DNA from: Umbelopsis ramanniana AG
Taxonomy: Eukaryota > Mucoromycota > Umbelopsidomycetes > Umbelopsidales > Umbelopsidaceae
Reading direction: 5' to 3'
DNA: 64,000 nucleotides
NCBI RefSeq assembly: GCF_025399195.1
Contig: NW_026252091.1
Location: 372,001 to 436,000, forward strand
Every line of letters begins with the position of its first letter. The stretch's first letter is position 1. A program made the translations under genes and the position numbers. The notes beneath the pieces were generated by a model. It worked only from the letters and a program-made list of their open reading frames with translations. It had not been told where the DNA came from and did not search any database. Below, piece by piece: positions 23,993 through 35,997 of this stretch.

Positions 23993-26054
23993 ATGTCGTT
24001 GCCACTTCCATCCATTCAGCTTCATGCTGGATCTGCCGAATCCCTCAAGTCTTTGTCTGATTATGACGGTACTATTGTAGTATTCACGGACAAGAGCGCT
24101 ATCAAGTCGGTCATGCCTTCTGCCGCTGCTTTCATCGAGAAGGATCAGGAATTTGGCTCCGAAGTCCAAGTCCTTGTTGAGAGCCAAGTTCCCGGTGGTA
24201 GAGTCATTCTGGCGCCTACTGGATCTTTAGACGGTGACTTCGACGATTCCCGTCGTTTCACAGGTAGGACACCGGGTATGGTAGCTAAACCGATGCAGTG
24301 ACTCGTATTAAACTATTGAGACCTCCTTTAGATATCGCTCAGAAGGCTGTGAAACGCGCACTTGCTGCTGGTATTCGATCACCCGTATTCTATTTCGCTG
24401 ATCCACCAACTTCATCGCCAGGCGCATGGACTTTCAATGGTGAAGATGATTATTCTCGATTTGTAGAGGTCACTTTGTTGGGTGCTTTAGCCGGAACATT
24501 CGACCCTATCAACGTGCGCGAGCATCATGAGCGTACGAAGAAGGAGTACAAGACTCTTTCTTCCATTGGTGTGGTCTTGCCACAGGGATTTAAGGGAGAT
24601 GAGAAGCAGCTTATCAAATCAGTTGAAGCCATCGAGGCCGGTCGACGTGTAGCCAAAGGTACTGTATGGTTTGGAGAGTGAACGCCTGACCTAGTGCTAT
24701 CTTTTGCTATTATTTCCTTTTCAGTCACTAATTTTAAGCTTTTACACACAGATATTGGTTCTCCAGATCCTGAACGCATGTCTCCTATCAATGTCACTAA
24801 ATACGTCGAGGAGGTTGCTTTCAAGGGTGTTGACAATATCAAGCTTTCTGTCATTGAGGACATTGAGACCATCAAGAAGGAATATCCTTTGGCTCATGCT
24901 GTAACCCGAGCCAGTTTAGCAGGTAAGCATTCTCAACCCCGCGTTATCTCACGTTTGGTATAGCACATTTTAAAGTTTTCTGTCCATATAGTACCTAGAC
25001 ACCATCCTCGTATTGTTCTCTTAGAGTACAGATCGTCTGATCAGTCTCAGGTTAAGGAAAAGTATGTATACCATCATAGTCGTATGATCTGTTGAATTCT
25101 CCATGCTGATTTCTTCCACCTTAGCTTATTCTTCGTTGGCAAGGGTGTCACCTATGATACTGGTGGTGCTGATATCAAGTGCTCTGGCCATATGAGAGGT
25201 ATTTTTCGGCAAGCTTTTGACATTTTACTTTTTCACATACTAAATTGTTGTTGGTAGATATGTCTCGTGATAAGGGAGGAGCCGCCGCCGTTGCAGGTTT
25301 CCTCAAGACCGTTTCTATGCTAGCGCCAAAGCATGTCAACATCACTGCTGGATTGTCACTTGTTCGTAACTCCGTTGGTCCTGATTCTTATGTTAGTGAC
25401 GAAGTTTTATATTCACGTAACGGTACCAGAGGTAAGTCCATCTTGTTGGTAATCTGCGGCAAGATCATAGTGCAGAGCGGCTAAATATAATTGATGGCTC
25501 TAGTTTTGGTCGGAAACACCGATGCTGAAGGTCGCATGGTCATGACTGATCTTCTGTGCCAGTTCAAGGAACGTGCTTTGGCTGAGGAAAAGAACAAGGC
25601 TCCGTCGTTCTTGTTTACGGTGGCTACTCTGACCGGTCACGCTCTTCGTGCCTATGGTGGTTATGGTATCACCCTGGACAATGGCTTTGCAAGACATAAC
25701 CGCATCAGTAAGAGACTGTATGATGCCGGCCACGTTTTAGCTGATCCATTTGAAATCTCTACTCTTCGTCGCGAGGACATTGATTGCGTTCAGCCTGGTA
25801 GCGCCAGTGAAGACGTTGTCCAAGCCAATGATAAGGCCTCCACCCTCACTGACCGTGGTCATCAGTACCCTGCCGGCTTCATGTTGATTGCTTCCGGATT
25901 GGAGAAGTATGGATTGGCAAACAAGGAAAAGCGCCTTGGATACACTCATCTCGATATTGCTGGATCGTTCGAAACCATGTCATCCATTGGATGGAGTCTC
26001 CCTACTGTTGTAGCTTCTCCCATCCCCGCTCTTACTGGTGCCTTTCTGTTATAG
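23993..26054 (+). CDS. M17 leucine aminopeptidase family metallopeptidase
   Basis: Spliced gene of about six to seven exons. An N-terminal mixed alpha/beta domain is followed by the M17 catalytic domain. Metal and catalytic motifs are present: GKGVTYDTGGADIK (Lys and Asp), MSRDKGGAAAV (Asp), and the family signature NTDAEGRMVMTDLL (Asp, Glu, Arg). The enzyme removes N-terminal residues from peptides using two metal ions, normally as a cytosolic hexamer. The divergence around ADIKCSGHM suggests the 'probable aminopeptidase' subgroup rather than classical LAP3. AATAAA lies at 26075, and the protoglobin gene converges from the other side 280 bp away. Confidence 0.93.
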
Positions 26055-26337
26055 ACATCTTTTCTTTTGTCAATAATAAATGAAAAGAGAAGAAATTTGT
26101 ATGATGCTTTTAAATATTATGGCGTTCATTGGCTTCATCTTGTATTTGAGGGTTTTAAATAAGTTGACGACGACATGATCTAGTTACAGCTCATAATATC
26201 ACGTTATGCCTCATATGGGTTTGCATTTCTGTGTTGGCAGACCTTAGCGACACGAAGATTATAATAATGTTATGGAATCCGACTTTTTACTTATGCTTGA
26301 AAAATCTAGCAAAGTTTGTTTCAAAGAAAATTACAGT

Positions 26338-27273
26338 CTACGTACGCTTAGCATACATGAAACCTGCCCATGCAGCTGCAGCTGCCACTACAAGCGTTAT
26401 CATCGATGTATTTTGACACGCGGAGTTCATGAACGAACATGTGCTTGACACTGATTGCTCCTCGACGCCATCCTTGCAATAGTACTTTGCAAAGAAATCA
26501 TTTTGGATCCAAAGAAGTTTGTTGAAGGCAAGCAGCGCGGCAGACTCTGTTTCTCTGTCCAATTTAAGTGACAGCAAGCCACCTACCAGAGTGGACTCTA
26601 CATATCCCATCAACGCATTCACATGGATATAGTCGACGGATATTTTACTTTTCTTACTTGGCGTATCTGTGTGGATCTTGGCAACCCAATCAAGATACTT
26701 CAGCATCCTGTAAACGATGATATGTTTCAGCAAAAAACTTCTTCACATCTTGATTATATGTATTCGATCTAACTTGCTTTTCATCATATGGACCAGAGAG
26801 AAGTCGGTTGAGGTATTTGCTCAAAAAATCTTTGCGGAACTTGTTGGGAATAGAGGTAAGGGCAATGAATTTGAGCGAGTTCGAAAAAACAGTACACATA
26901 CCTTGATTTGCGGGTTATCTATGGTAAGGTCTTCAATACTATCCGCAACTTTACCCTGTCCATCAGTAGGACCTTGGAAGCCTTCGTTCTTAGGAAGAAA
27001 GTGCTTCTTGGTGATGTCAAATTGGAAAAGTTTGTCATAGACAGCATCTACTACCACCGGGACCAATGGACGAACTTGTTCAGCTACTGCCTTGATCGCC
27101 TCAATATCATCGGCGCCTGTTGACAGGAAGGATTAGCATTGCATAATGCAATAACTTCTAGCCATATGAACAAATAATGCCACATAAGACGTACCAAATT
27201 CCATAAACTTGGAAACATAGCCGAATCGATAGTCCGAGTCAGTGTAGAGTTGGGTGCGGTCGATATGTTCCAT
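26338..27273 (-). CDS. Protoglobin-domain protein with C-terminal membrane anchor
   Basis: Four exons (27273-27195, 27116-26902, 26839-26778, 26707-26338) encode about 241 residues and sum to a multiple of three. The globin-sensor/protoglobin pattern is clear: IDRTQLYTDSDYRFGYVSKF, RPLVPVVVDAVYDKLF, DEK-MLKYLDWVAKIH, YIHVNALMGYVE and FNKLLWIQNDFFAKYY. A His near the YIH segment probably ligates heme. After the globin come a Cys-containing spacer and a single transmembrane tail (SMITLVVAAAAAWAGFMYA) ending KRT, suggesting a tail-anchored heme protein. The third intron is GC-AG: only the GCAAGT donor keeps the frame and yields the family motif. Ligand (O2, NO, CO) and role are unknown. Confidence 0.9.
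26708..26777 (-). other. GC-AG intron in protoglobin gene
   Basis: On the minus strand ...GATGAAAA|GCAAGTTAGA...GTTTACAG|GATGCTG. GCAAGT is the consensus GC donor. Using the nearby GT instead (GTTAGA) breaks the frame and loses EKMLKYLDW. Confidence 0.85.
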
Positions 27274-27972
27274 TGTATTAAATATGAACTTGTCAACGCT
27301 GCAAGAGAATGCAGCTAATTTATAGACATCGGAGAAACGGTGTAAAAACGGTTTTACCGACACAAGTGGCCTTGCTATCAAAGTGACACCCGGAATTTCC
27401 TTGCGATGACACTTTTGAAAGGAACGGAGTTCAGGGTCACCCGAGATACTTCACAAAACCATTCGAGATCTATTGACAGTCAATAAACACTTGTTGGAAA
27501 CCACCATATCGCAAATCATAGTGTCGAGATGAGGTCATTTTCGAAATAATTTGCGAGCTTCAATAGGCTATGTTGCCTATGTCGGATGCATTTAATTCGG
27601 CCAACTGCGGGTGAAGAAAAGATTTTTCCTGGTCGGCAGTCAGAATTGTGAGCTCACTCCATTTTGGGAATAACAAACAAATCGAAAAGAACAGAAAGTT
27701 CCTCCCCTCAAACTCAGTCCAAGCGCCATCAACGGCATTTGTCAGCCAAGAGATGCTTGTACCTCTGGTTCGTAAAGTCAGCCCATATTTACAGACCTTG
27801 TTTAACCCGTTAGACCACTGTCTACGTGATTGGATACTCCTCCCCCCCCCCCCGACAATCGGTTCAGCCAAATTCAAATTTTATAAGTGAGAAGGAATAA
27901 AAAAAGGGGTTTTACAATCATGATAGAGGTTCAAATAATATGTTATAGCGATTAATACCAGAAGTATACAAT
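27274..27972. other. Intergenic interval, with C12 homopolymer
   Basis: About 700 bp between the protoglobin start and the flippase 3' end. A plus-strand open frame at 27648-27890 spans the poly-C tract and has no recognisable features. The rest is unremarkable. Confidence 0.4.
27842..27853. repeat. Poly(C) tract, 12 C
   Basis: Twelve consecutive C on the plus strand, rare in this AT-rich sequence. Length may be prone to sequencing error or variation. Confidence 0.8.
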
Positions 27973-30900
27973 TTAACCTTGTGGTTTCTGTTGAGTGGTA
28001 TCATAGACACGAATGATCTTGGTTTGATCACTATCTGTCTGTGAAAAGGCGTATCCACGATTTCGCTTGAGTCGTTGAATTCGGCGAACCTTGTTAACAG
28101 CCTGTCTGAAACGATCCATTCTAGGACGGTAATCTGGGAGATTGAACTTTTGGATCTCCTGAACAAAGTGGTAGGGCATTGGGCGGTACATACGCTTGGC
28201 GCTGATAAAAAAGAAAAAAATCAGTTAGGTCATACTCGGTTGATGTACGAACAATATCATTTGTTGTATAGCAACTTACAATTTCCATGCGAAGTCTCTA
28301 AGATTGCACAAGAAAGGCACCAAAATGAGATATAGCCAGAAGTTAACGTTGCCCCAGACCTGTGGTACGATGCCGTTGTATTCTGGGAAAACGGAAGTGG
28401 AGACACTGGATCCAATATAAGCCACAATGGGAAGATAGATGAACCAAACAACCATGGAGCCTGGAATGGCAATGAAAGTATACTTGGTCCACATACTGTA
28501 AAAGGACATTGGTTAGCATGATATTAAAAGCTAGCTCATATATACAGCTCATATCACTTACTCTGTAATCAAGGCGCCCTTCCACAAGATACAGCCTAAA
28601 ACAGCGGTAAAAACCACGGTGCCTACCCACCATTGACCGCCATTTGTACCATTCATGAACACACCATCGTTACGGAAAGCGCCTACGCCAGTAAAGAAGA
28701 GAATCTAATAGAATAAGAGGTAATAAAGACATTAGGACAGCTTGAACTTCCAAAAAGTATCAGCGCTAACCGGTGGGCAAGAAGAAGCGGACTTACCAAA
28801 GAGTGGAAAATGGCGTTTGCAAACCAACCCCAGAATTTCTTCTGGTTGAAGAATTCGTTATGCTGGCCGAGAATATAGAGTTGAGGGTATTTATCTAACA
28901 TGCGGGCTGACACAAATTGGTCAAAGATTCCGATAGCCAATGGCGGAAGGAAAGTAAAGATGACGTTGAAGCAAGACATGGTCCATGATTCATACAGAGT
29001 TGATCCTGAAAAACCATTATAGAAGGCATACTAACATGTAATAATGTAAATAAAACATCCACATGCGGAGGTAGCAGCAATAAGCATGATGACAAACTTA
29101 CCCAAAATTGAGTCAAATACAGCGCTACGTTCTTATAGAAGTAATAGAAAATCATTTTTGACAGTCGTTGGTAAGACCAGGCACCATGAACCAATAGCAA
29201 TTTCTTGAGGAAGCGGAATTGGGAGATGGCGAAGTCTGCGCTTCGAGCAGCTTGTAAACCTTCAACACCACTGATTCCAATACCAACATGTGCAGCTTGA
29301 ATCATAGAAACATCATTGGCTCCGTCTCCAATAGCAAGTAGAATGGCATGAGTATACTTCTTCACCAATTTGACCACTAGAGCCTTTTGGAGTGGCGATA
29401 CACGACAGCAGACGACGGCTTTACACAAAACGGCCAAATCGAAAAGAACCTTTTCAATGTCTTTCTCGAGAGCAAATGTTAAAGCGCGACCATCAATGAC
29501 AAGAGCTAAGGGCTGCAACAAGTTTACACAGATGAATCAGTAAATCAGATATAGAGACAGAACTACGCAGAGCTGAAGTATTACCTCAAGGTCTTCCCCA
29601 CGATTCTTCACATCACTAATTTCCTTCAATTTTGCCTCTAAGAAGTTCTTTGTGTCCCAGTGATTTTCTTCGTTGCAGACAATCAAACTCATTTCTTCAT
29701 TGAGGAGTTTGCAAGAGTAACCGATGTTGATAGCAGTTTCTTGACGATCACCAGTAAGGACCCAGACTTTGATTCCAGCCTCTTGAAGAGTGTGGATGGT
29801 GTCCGGTACACCATCTTGCAGTTTATCTTCAATGGCAGTGGCACCAAGCAAAAACATATCCTGCTCAATCATCTCAGCAGCTCGATCAAGTTCCTCAGAA
29901 CGGTTAACCAGGGTAGTGGAAGCTTTGTCGTAAATTTGTGACCATCTAGCGTACTCGTCTTCGGGAATTTCGCGCATAGCAACACAAAGTGTTCGCAAAC
30001 CTTCAGTAGCATACTCTTCCAAATGCATCAAAGTTGGCTCCACAAATGGGTTGTTTTCAGAAAGACGTTCCAAAATAACAGTATCAGCACCTTTGCAGTA
30101 TAACTTGATTTTTCCATCGGGACCACGAACTACAGCCGACATACGCTTGCGTGTGGAATTGAACTCGCAAACATTGAGAATTTGAAATTCGAGATCACGT
30201 CCACGGATATTGCAGTTGATGGAGTTAGGTCGTCTAGTCTACAAAATGAAGGTTCATATTTAAAAATTTTGCTTCCCATACAATATGGACAGACAAACCA
30301 CTTATCCGCGAAACTTCAGCTTACATGGAATTTATAACCCAAAGTGCTAGCACCCTTCACCAAGGCACCTTCGTCTGGACTGGAAGCCTGGTAGATGATT
30401 TCATCAGAACCCTCTTGTTGCTCAGGAATGACAGTATGGCATACAGCTAAGAGAGTTAAGAACTCATTGATGACATTAGCAGTAGAGTGCGATTTCAGAT
30501 GCGCTTCCAACTGAGAGAAAGTATATTGTAAAGTTGGATCATCCACTCCATCTTGTGCTTGTCTATCAGATTCCACTTTGTCTGCATAAGAAAGACCAGC
30601 GATTGAAGATTGTCGGAATTGCATCTCATTACAAGTCAGAGTACCGGTCTTGTCTGAAAACACAAACTGTACTTGTCCTAGTTCTTCAATTAAACTACTG
30701 CTTCGGGCTGTGGCAGCAGTATCAGTAGGTTCGTAATACATATCCAAATCCGAATCGATCAAGTAGGACTGAATGTACTTGACAAGCTCCATGGTCACCA
30801 TTAAACTGTAAAAATAACGAACAAACGCATTAGATTCTGAAGCTGCTCGAAACGACGAGACGGACGTGATGACTTGATCTCTACCTGATAGGAATGAAAC

Positions 30901-33057
30901 TATTGAACAAGATAAGGAAGGTCAGGATACCGTATCCAAACTCGCCTGCGCGAGACATATCATTGATGGCGAGGTATGCCAATTGACTGCCCTTAGATAT
31001 CTGGATAATTGCAATGTGTTAGTCAAAAGTCATGTTAACGTACGAAAATGTCGAACTTTCTTACTGTAGTAACCAGGCCACCAATGGAACAACAAATGCT
31101 CATAACCACAAGAATGATAAAAAGGTACACGATGTTGCGATTGGTAAGACGAGTAACGTTCGAAACCTTGGATGGCTTTTTGCTATAGGATGCATTAGTT
31201 TTGATAATAAAGAAACCACTGAAAGATGGTACAAAGATCCTCACCTTGAATTCAACATGAGCTTAGTTTCATGACCAGTGAACACAACAATACCATAGAT
31301 CCAAGATGTGTTACGAAGCTGAGCGCCACGCAACAGCAATTGGGTAGGGTCAAGTGCAAAGTCTCTGTTTCTTCCAACTTCGTCAACAGCTAAGGTAACG
31401 GTACCATCATAATTATAAAGACGATTGTTTGGTTGTTCTGATTTGATAGTTCCTTGCAGCTGACCAATGTCAAGGGGAGTGACGCACTTTGCAGTTTGTG
31501 GGAGAGCTTGTTTGATCTTTAGATTGACTTCTCTGTAATTTACACTTGATGTTAGGAAAAAAATATGAATCCACCCAAAGCACAATCAAAAATACTTGCC
31601 CATCTAGATTGCTAGTTTCAATATAGCAAAGACCCTCAGGCTCGGAACTACTTAGCAGCACAAGATCCGCTGGGAAATGGCCACCACCGTCAATACGTAC
31701 AATGTCGCCCACACGAATATCGCGCCATGGTCTCTCTACGAATTGAGATCCTTCAAGTACTTTACAACCTCGCGCATTTAGCTCTGCATCTGATCGATGT
31801 ACACCCTAATCAATGTGCGAAAGCGATTAATATCGATATCAAACACCAACTGAACGGCAGCCTCGCATCTTACCCAATCCTCGATGACTTCTTTTACGGC
31901 AGTAATGAGTAACACTATCAATAATGGTACCAGGGTCGTCCATCTGGAAGTAGGAGAGATACCAGGAATTTGCTGTACAAGGTGTTAATTTTTTTTTTTC
32001 AAACCAGTGGTTACAAACTGGGACTGTACCGGGGATAGCTTACCTGAATGCCAGAAATGAACAAGAAGAACAAATTTGCGTATTTAGAGAATTCTTCGTA
32101 CAGAAACTTTGGCAAGAATGTGAAAGACGTATATTTGCCAGTGAAGATGCGATTATGGAGATAGTTTTGTTGCTCGTTGAGAGCTTGATTATTGATATAT
32201 ATAAGGCGCGCTTCACTTTCTTGGCCTGGGACAAGTCTGGGTGATCGCCCTAGCAACTCGTTGATTTTGCCTCTAAATGACTGTCGACGTTTTGCCCGTG
32301 TTGGCGTGCTTGTGGGCGACTGTGAGCTCCGCAACGGTATTCCACCGGATACGCTTCCCGGAATGGATGATGCATTGGATGGTTGACGATTATAGCGCGA
32401 GCCTGCAATTGGGCCTTGATTGTCCAAAAGTTGCAAGTTATCGTCATCGTCAATTTGTCCACTTCCTTCATCATATAGAGACGACGCTATTGTTGACAAT
32501 CGGAGAAAAGGTTTAGTAACTGCGGGGGTGTCTTGCATAAACGACAACCAGAAAAAAAAGGTGAGGTTGATAGCTTCAGATAACCTCTGCGGCCAATGAA
32601 GAGTATGTCGTCAAAACCATCGAGATAATGAACGGTGTACGATTTTGTCCCAAGTGGGCGAATATTACCGTATGACGCCGAAAAGGTCTTAGCCACACTC
32701 GAAGGCATAAAGCAACACAAAAGTTGCTTTGCGCTTGAGACCAGGTCGTTTCGACTACTGTTTCAATCTTGACCAACTATCAGGTCCCCAATAAACTAAA
32801 AGGCAATACGTACCACCGTCCGTCATAAAGGTATCCGAGTGCTTCAAAGTTGGTTGGCTTGGCAAATAAGCCGATTGTGCTTGTGGTAAATTAGACGATG
32901 AATTACCAAATTGGTCTTGAAAGTCAATGAGGTCGTTGCCACCATAATGAGCGGTTTGTCCTTGTTGACCTGTAGATGGTGCCCATGGTGATGACGTTTG
33001 ATGCTGGGAAGGTTGGGTAAAGTCTACAACATCGTCATCACCCGCAAATGGATTCAT
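27973..33057 (-). CDS. P4-type phospholipid flippase, Drs2-like
   Basis: Large multi-exon gene, C-terminus at 27973. N-terminal exons are acidic and Asn-Pro-Phe bearing ([13 protein letters not shown]). They are followed by the P4 entry signature [12 protein letters not shown], then [20 protein letters not shown] and [12 protein letters not shown]. Further P4 features are [12 protein letters not shown] (actuator), [14 protein letters not shown] (M4, PISL), [25 protein letters not shown] and the C-terminal membrane block. The family moves phosphatidylserine or phosphatidylethanolamine to the cytosolic leaflet at the Golgi/endosomes with a Cdc50 subunit. The actuator reads DGEV where P4 pumps normally have DGET. 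The joint between the first exon (ending about 32,815) and the [13 protein letters not shown] exon is uncertain; a roughly 300-nt intron is the simplest in-phase solution. Confidence 0.9.
31533..31599 (-). other. GC-AG intron in flippase gene, inside the DGE actuator motif
   Basis: Minus strand AATCTAGATGG|GCAAGTATT...CTAACATC...AATTACAG|AGAAGTCAATC. It is 67 nt, with a CTAAC branch-like site, and joins N-L-D-G to E-V-N-L-K. No GT donor nearby would keep the frame. Confidence 0.85.
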
Positions 33058-33230
33058 GTCAGCTCCGGGAGGAACGAAGTCCCCACGCCGAGAGCTCTGA
33101 CTATCCGCACGCAGGTCAGGCTGCGACGGATCGTCGAAGGGGTTGCGGTGGTATGAAGACAGTTTGAAAGACGAAAGGGTGAACTAAATTGATTTTAATT
33201 GCAAATTGGAATGGAAGGAAGAAAGGTAAA

Positions 33231-34419
33231 TTACAGATTCAAGCCTCCATCAATCACTAAAGTCTAAAAAACGGAACTTGTTGGTGAACCCTCTTATGGC
33301 AACGTGCGGATGTGACTGTCGATTTGACATTCTTACTTACTTGACCATGCATGTAATCTGCTTGGGCTATAAACATAGCAGCGTCCGCAACATCTTGAGT
33401 GCTGCCAAATCTCTTTAATGATATTTTACTTTTCAAAAGCTCTTCCTTTTTGCCGTCCGGAATAGCTGTAGTTCAAAAATTCGGTATGAAAAAAGACCCC
33501 AGGTCAATGCATGAATACCGTGATCATATAAAGCCATATAGAAATTTTCTATTTGTTACCATTGGTCATATCTGTCTCAATGAATCCAGGGGCTATACAA
33601 TTTACCCGCACATTGACAGGCCCAAGTTCTTTCGCCAAGGCTTTAGTGAACCCTAAGGATATTTTTCCTTAACAAACAGCCATTATATCTTTGCCAAATA
33701 ATCTGAATGCATTATTACCTATGACTCCAGCTTTGGAAGCGCTGTAGACAGATTGGCCAGCATTTCCTTGAATCCCTACAGCGCTAGTGATATTGATAAT
33801 ACACCCTGAACCAAATAGATAAACCTGGGTTGAGAAAACAACGAACCACAAGTTCAATCATTAGTCTAACCTACCTGACCGCTTTCTCATCATGGTTTTC
33901 GCTGCATATTGTGAGACTGACATGGTACCAATTAGATTAGTATTGATTGTATCTAGGATATCTTGATCTTTCAGTTGTACGAGAAGCCCATCGCGCGAAA
34001 CACCAGCTGCATTGACCAGGTAGTCAATAGAAACACCTTTGAGCTGATTCTGTAAGAAGCTGAAAAGTTAATGCTATGGTCAACGTGGCAGCACATGTGG
34101 TCGCTTGCTTTCACTTTACCTTGAATGCTTCAGCAACTGAACTTCGATCGGATATATCTAGTGCAATGGATTGATGGCCCGTTCCAAAACTGGATAAAAA
34201 TCTTGCCTCTACTGCTTTGGCTCGCTCCGGCTGCTGGCTCACCAAGATGACCTTGGCTCCTCGTTGGGCAAAAGATTCGGCAATGGCTAAGCCTATGCCA
34301 CGACTAGCTCCTGTAACAAGCGCAATTTTGTTTGAAAAGGCATTTTGCTTCACATTTGTATGCACTTGTCTGCATAAAGTCCATGCACCACGACTCAACA
34401 TGAGGACTAGGAAAGTCAC
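33231..34419 (-). CDS. SDR-family 3-oxoacyl-ACP reductase (FabG/OAR1-like, probably mitochondrial)
   Basis: Short-chain dehydrogenase with about five exons. The NAD(P)-binding motif is [19 protein letters not shown], followed by [15 protein letters not shown]. The catalytic Ser and Tyr/Lys are in [16 protein letters not shown] and [10 protein letters not shown], and the family tail is [15 protein letters not shown]. FabG-type enzymes reduce 3-oxoacyl-ACP in fatty-acid synthesis. The N-terminus ([20 protein letters not shown], from an internal Met at 34401) is basic and amphipathic, suggesting import into mitochondria. The stop codon lies only about 170 bp from the flippase start; both genes are on the same strand. 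Confidence 0.92.
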
Positions 34420-34612
34420 GGTGGGTTGCAGAAGAGGCTATTTTGAACTTTTCCGTAATCCATCCCACTTTTTTATTCTGCTGTCATGGATTCAACTTTA
34501 GGAAAGGTGAGAAATCACTTTTAGCTTGGCCACCATCTCAAGAGCCAACTACCTCGAGTTCCCATACTACCCTTGTACCTGCTTTTATTCTGTTGTATAG
34601 CATCACCGAACG

Positions 34613-35756
34613 ATGGAAGACTCCTACGCACAAGATCTAGATTTCGCTTCCGATCAAGAGGATTTCTCCCTTCCTCGTAACGTACAGCCAACTGGATATG
34701 TTGATACCGATAAGCTAGACCAGGCAAGCATGGATATCCACTTGCCAGAGACCAATAAGGGCTACAAGCTACTGTTAAAAATGGGCTGGGCTGCAGGTGA
34801 AGGTTTAGGCAGCGACAGACAAGGTAAGATAGATAGTTCGTTCAGGGACAGAAATAAAAAGTGCATATGGCTTACGCTGTTGTATAGGTAGGGTGGATCC
34901 CATAAGAATTGATCTAAAGATGGATGCTTTGGGGGTTGGAAAAGCTGAAGAATTGATGGAATACCATGTGTCGTCAACTGCGCAACGCCGAGCGCTGGAT
35001 AGCGAGAAGCAGTTAGAAGAAACGGAAGAAGAAAAGCTGAAAAGGCAAATGGACACATTAAAAAAAGAAGAAGTTAAGAACGACATCAAGGAAATACTGC
35101 GAGCTTTCTATTGCGAATTATGCGACAAGCAATATAGCAAAATCAGTGAGTACGAACAACATCTACAGAGCTACGACCACCATCACAAAAAGCGTTTCAA
35201 GGATATGCGAGATACTTCCAAAAAATCCGAAGGTGCTATTGCAGAACGTGAAAGTCGCCGAGAACGTGAACGCAAAAGGGAAGAAAGGGAAAATAGACGT
35301 ATTCATGAAGCCATGCTCAAAAAGTCTGGTGTCAAACCAGATCAAATACCAAGCAAATGGAACGCCTCCAAGCCAGGAAATTCTGACTTGGCAAGCGGAG
35401 GTGGTGTGGCTAAACAGGGTGGTGGATCAACGAACGGTGGATGGATAGCCAGTGGTAATGATAGCAAGAACCTCTCAGGTGGATGGCAGACAGCGCCTGA
35501 GGCATCGGCAAATTTGGCTTCGAAGGGCAGATCGGCAATGGATGGATGGTCAACGGTTACAGCCTCATCCGAAAGAAAATCTGACGGCCAACTGCTTCAA
35601 AGTAGTAATGTCTCTTCTGAATCAACGGCTGCTACAAGTACCAACGCTGTGGAAGTGGAAAAACCTCAGCTGTTTGTTGGAAAGAAGCAACCACAAAAGA
35701 TGTCATTTGGAATCAACAAGAAACCGGCTGTAAAGTTTGGATTCAAGAAAGAGTGA
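34613..35756 (+). CDS. G-patch and C2H2/U1-type zinc-finger protein, GPATCH8-like
   Basis: Two exons (34613-34823, 34888-35756) give 359 residues. The G-patch is NKGYKLLLKMGWAAGEGLGS, running into RVDPIRIDLKMDALGVGK. After a helical basic/acidic region comes the zinc finger FYCELCDKQYSKISEYEQHL with YDHHHKKR, then an R/E-rich helix. This order is that of GPATCH8/ZNF-type splicing cofactors; G-patches usually stimulate DEAH helicases. The Ser/Gly/Asn-rich tail has three spaced Gly-Trp pairs (NGGW, SGGW, MDGW) and ends KKPAVKFGFKKE. It is divergent from the OAR1-like gene with 193 bp between start codons. Confidence 0.9.
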
Positions 35757-35997
35757 CTTATGACATTGGATTATAAGCCTCAGTTTTTGTTGAAACTCTC
35801 CCTCCAATTGGGACGCCTATGACTGAATGAAGCCAATTCAATAGCTGTCTCGCAAGTATACCATGGGCCATAAAAAGCATCCAGAAATATTTTCTAATGA
35901 TTCGAATGTTTTATTTTTTGACTACATAGGGTCGTTCAGATGTTAGATAAACGCCCCAAATTCACGATCTGTATAACATATAAAATAAAGTGTGGCT
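35757..35997. other. Convergent short 3' interval
   Basis: 240 bp with a TTTTATTTTTTG tract around 35909; it probably holds both poly(A) regions. Confidence 0.4.

Noticed and set aside
27648-27890. 80-codon plus-strand frame crossing the poly-C tract
   Set aside because: The poly-C gives Pro repeats by chance; no start context or similarity.
32487-32776. Extra exon of the flippase in the 300-nt gap
   Set aside because: Frames such as [18 protein letters not shown] look protein-like, but no donor/acceptor pair joins them in phase on both sides as cleanly as skipping the gap. Left as uncertain intron.
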